Origin: Amycolatopsis azurea DSM 43854 | Lineage (GTDB): Bacteria; Actinomycetota; Actinomycetes; Mycobacteriales; Pseudonocardiaceae | DNA length: 64,000 nucleotides | Reading direction: 5' to 3' | Assembly: GCF_001995215.1 (NCBI RefSeq) | Contig: NZ_MUXN01000006.1 | Coordinates: forward strand, 186,001-250,000 | Part shown: in pieces, positions 63,729 through 64,000 of the stretch | Layout: each line of letters starts with the position of its first letter | Numbering within the stretch: the first letter of the stretch is position 1 | The notes under the pieces: model-generated | Seen by the model: only the letters and a program-made list of their open reading frames with translations | Database searches by the model: none | Told to the model about the DNA's origin: nothing | Translations under genes and position numbers: made by a program

Positions 63729-64000
63729 CTATTTGACCTTGGTCGTGATCTGGGACGGGATCTGGCCGCCGTCGGTCTTGGCGAGCAGGCAGTAGAACCC
63801 GCGCGAGTAGTCGCGGGCCTCCTCGGTGGGCGGACGCTTCCACTCGGCCTCGGTCGGGACGACCGCCCGCCAGGTCAGCGTGGCCCGCTGCGCGGCGGGC
63901 ACGACGTTCGAGTTGAAGGTCGCGGCGCACACCGTCTCGGCGATCCGGTTGACCGTTTCCACGCCCGGATACTCGGCGATCTGCGCGTCGTCGTCGCTGT
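63729..64000 (-). CDS. Secreted-type protein, septum-formation-like domain, 3' part
   Basis: About 89 residues are visible; the frame is open to the window edge (…DDDAQIAEYPG then VETVNRIAETVCAATFNSNVVPAAQRATLTW). VCAATFNSNVVP, RAVVPTEAEWKRPPTEEARDYSRGFYCLLAK with conserved cysteines and W resembles the extracytoplasmic septum-formation domain of actinobacterial membrane proteins. GTG at 63962 is probably internal. No function can be assigned; about 110 bases separate it from dapA. Confidence 0.6.
   Translation of the reverse strand, partial: SDDDAQIAEYPGVETVNRIAETVCAATFNSNVVPAAQRATLTWRAVVPTEAEWKRPPTEEARDYSRGFYCLLAKTDGGQIPSQITTKVK

Overview
The window is very GC-rich and reads as the chromosome of a high-GC actinomycete. 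Amycolatopsis or a close relative (Pseudonocardiaceae) is the best guess. The gene order matches Mycobacterium tuberculosis in two blocks, MurE carries the DNPR motif of meso-diaminopimelate ligases, ESX/type VII (T7SS) substrate families are present, and intergenic gaps hold short palindromic repeats of a kind I associate with Amycolatopsis. Genus is an inference; there is no rRNA or tRNA gene here.

Layout. (1) 1-591: 3' part of a TetR regulator. (2) 621-15,702, minus strand: the division and cell wall (dcw) cluster mraZ-rsmH-ftsL-ftsI-murE-murF-mraY-murD-ftsW-murG-murC-ftsQ, mostly coupled by GTGA/ATGA overlaps. It is driven by a promoter overlapped by four 10-bp-spaced GTGG boxes (MraZ operator) and has a long hairpin before rsmH that fits the mraW RNA motif. 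ftsZ does not follow ftsQ. (3) 16,188-20,945, minus: an eight-gene T7SS-associated operon (small helical YxxxD proteins, PPE/WXG-like protein, EspG-like chaperone, YbaB-like protein, DUF3558 lipoprotein) without ESX core genes. (4) 21,231-26,125, plus: moxR-DUF58-transglutaminase. (5) 26,264-35,669: DUF3040, dinB, methyltransferase, ParA-like ATPase, Nei glycosylase, adenosine-deaminase-family enzyme, GNAT, pyrD, and an allophanate-hydrolase homologue whose whole Ser-cisSer-Lys triad reads as alanine. (6) 36,034-43,454: envelope-stress and housekeeping block pspM-pspA-[ECF41 sigma + AhpD-like]-clgR-cinA-pgsA-rimO-argA. (7) 43,723-48,317: accessory block with a CGNR regulator divergent from an alpha/beta hydrolase and nitroreductase, a hairpin MITE, a lipoprotein, and an RloA/RloB-type putative defence pair. 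(8) ftsK at 48,402-50,900. (9) 51,016-60,843: accessory block with PlsC, a flavodoxin, a second T7SS-like trio (small protein, DUF1023 hydrolase, lipoprotein), transporters, a DUF305 protein, a vWA protein, a 34-residue membrane protein and a pentapeptide-like protein. (10) rnj-dapA and a partial C-rich secreted-type protein close the window.

Most genes are housekeeping and confidently assigned. The less ordinary content is the alanine-triad allophanate hydrolase, the MITE that supplies the stop codons of two convergent genes, the rsmH leader with two CUUCCCC elements complementary to the ribosome-binding site, paired ECF41-type promoters, the RloA/RloB pair, and a C-terminal motif shared by two proteins of separate T7SS-linked loci. 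No CRISPR array, prophage, complete insertion sequence or biosynthetic cluster was seen.
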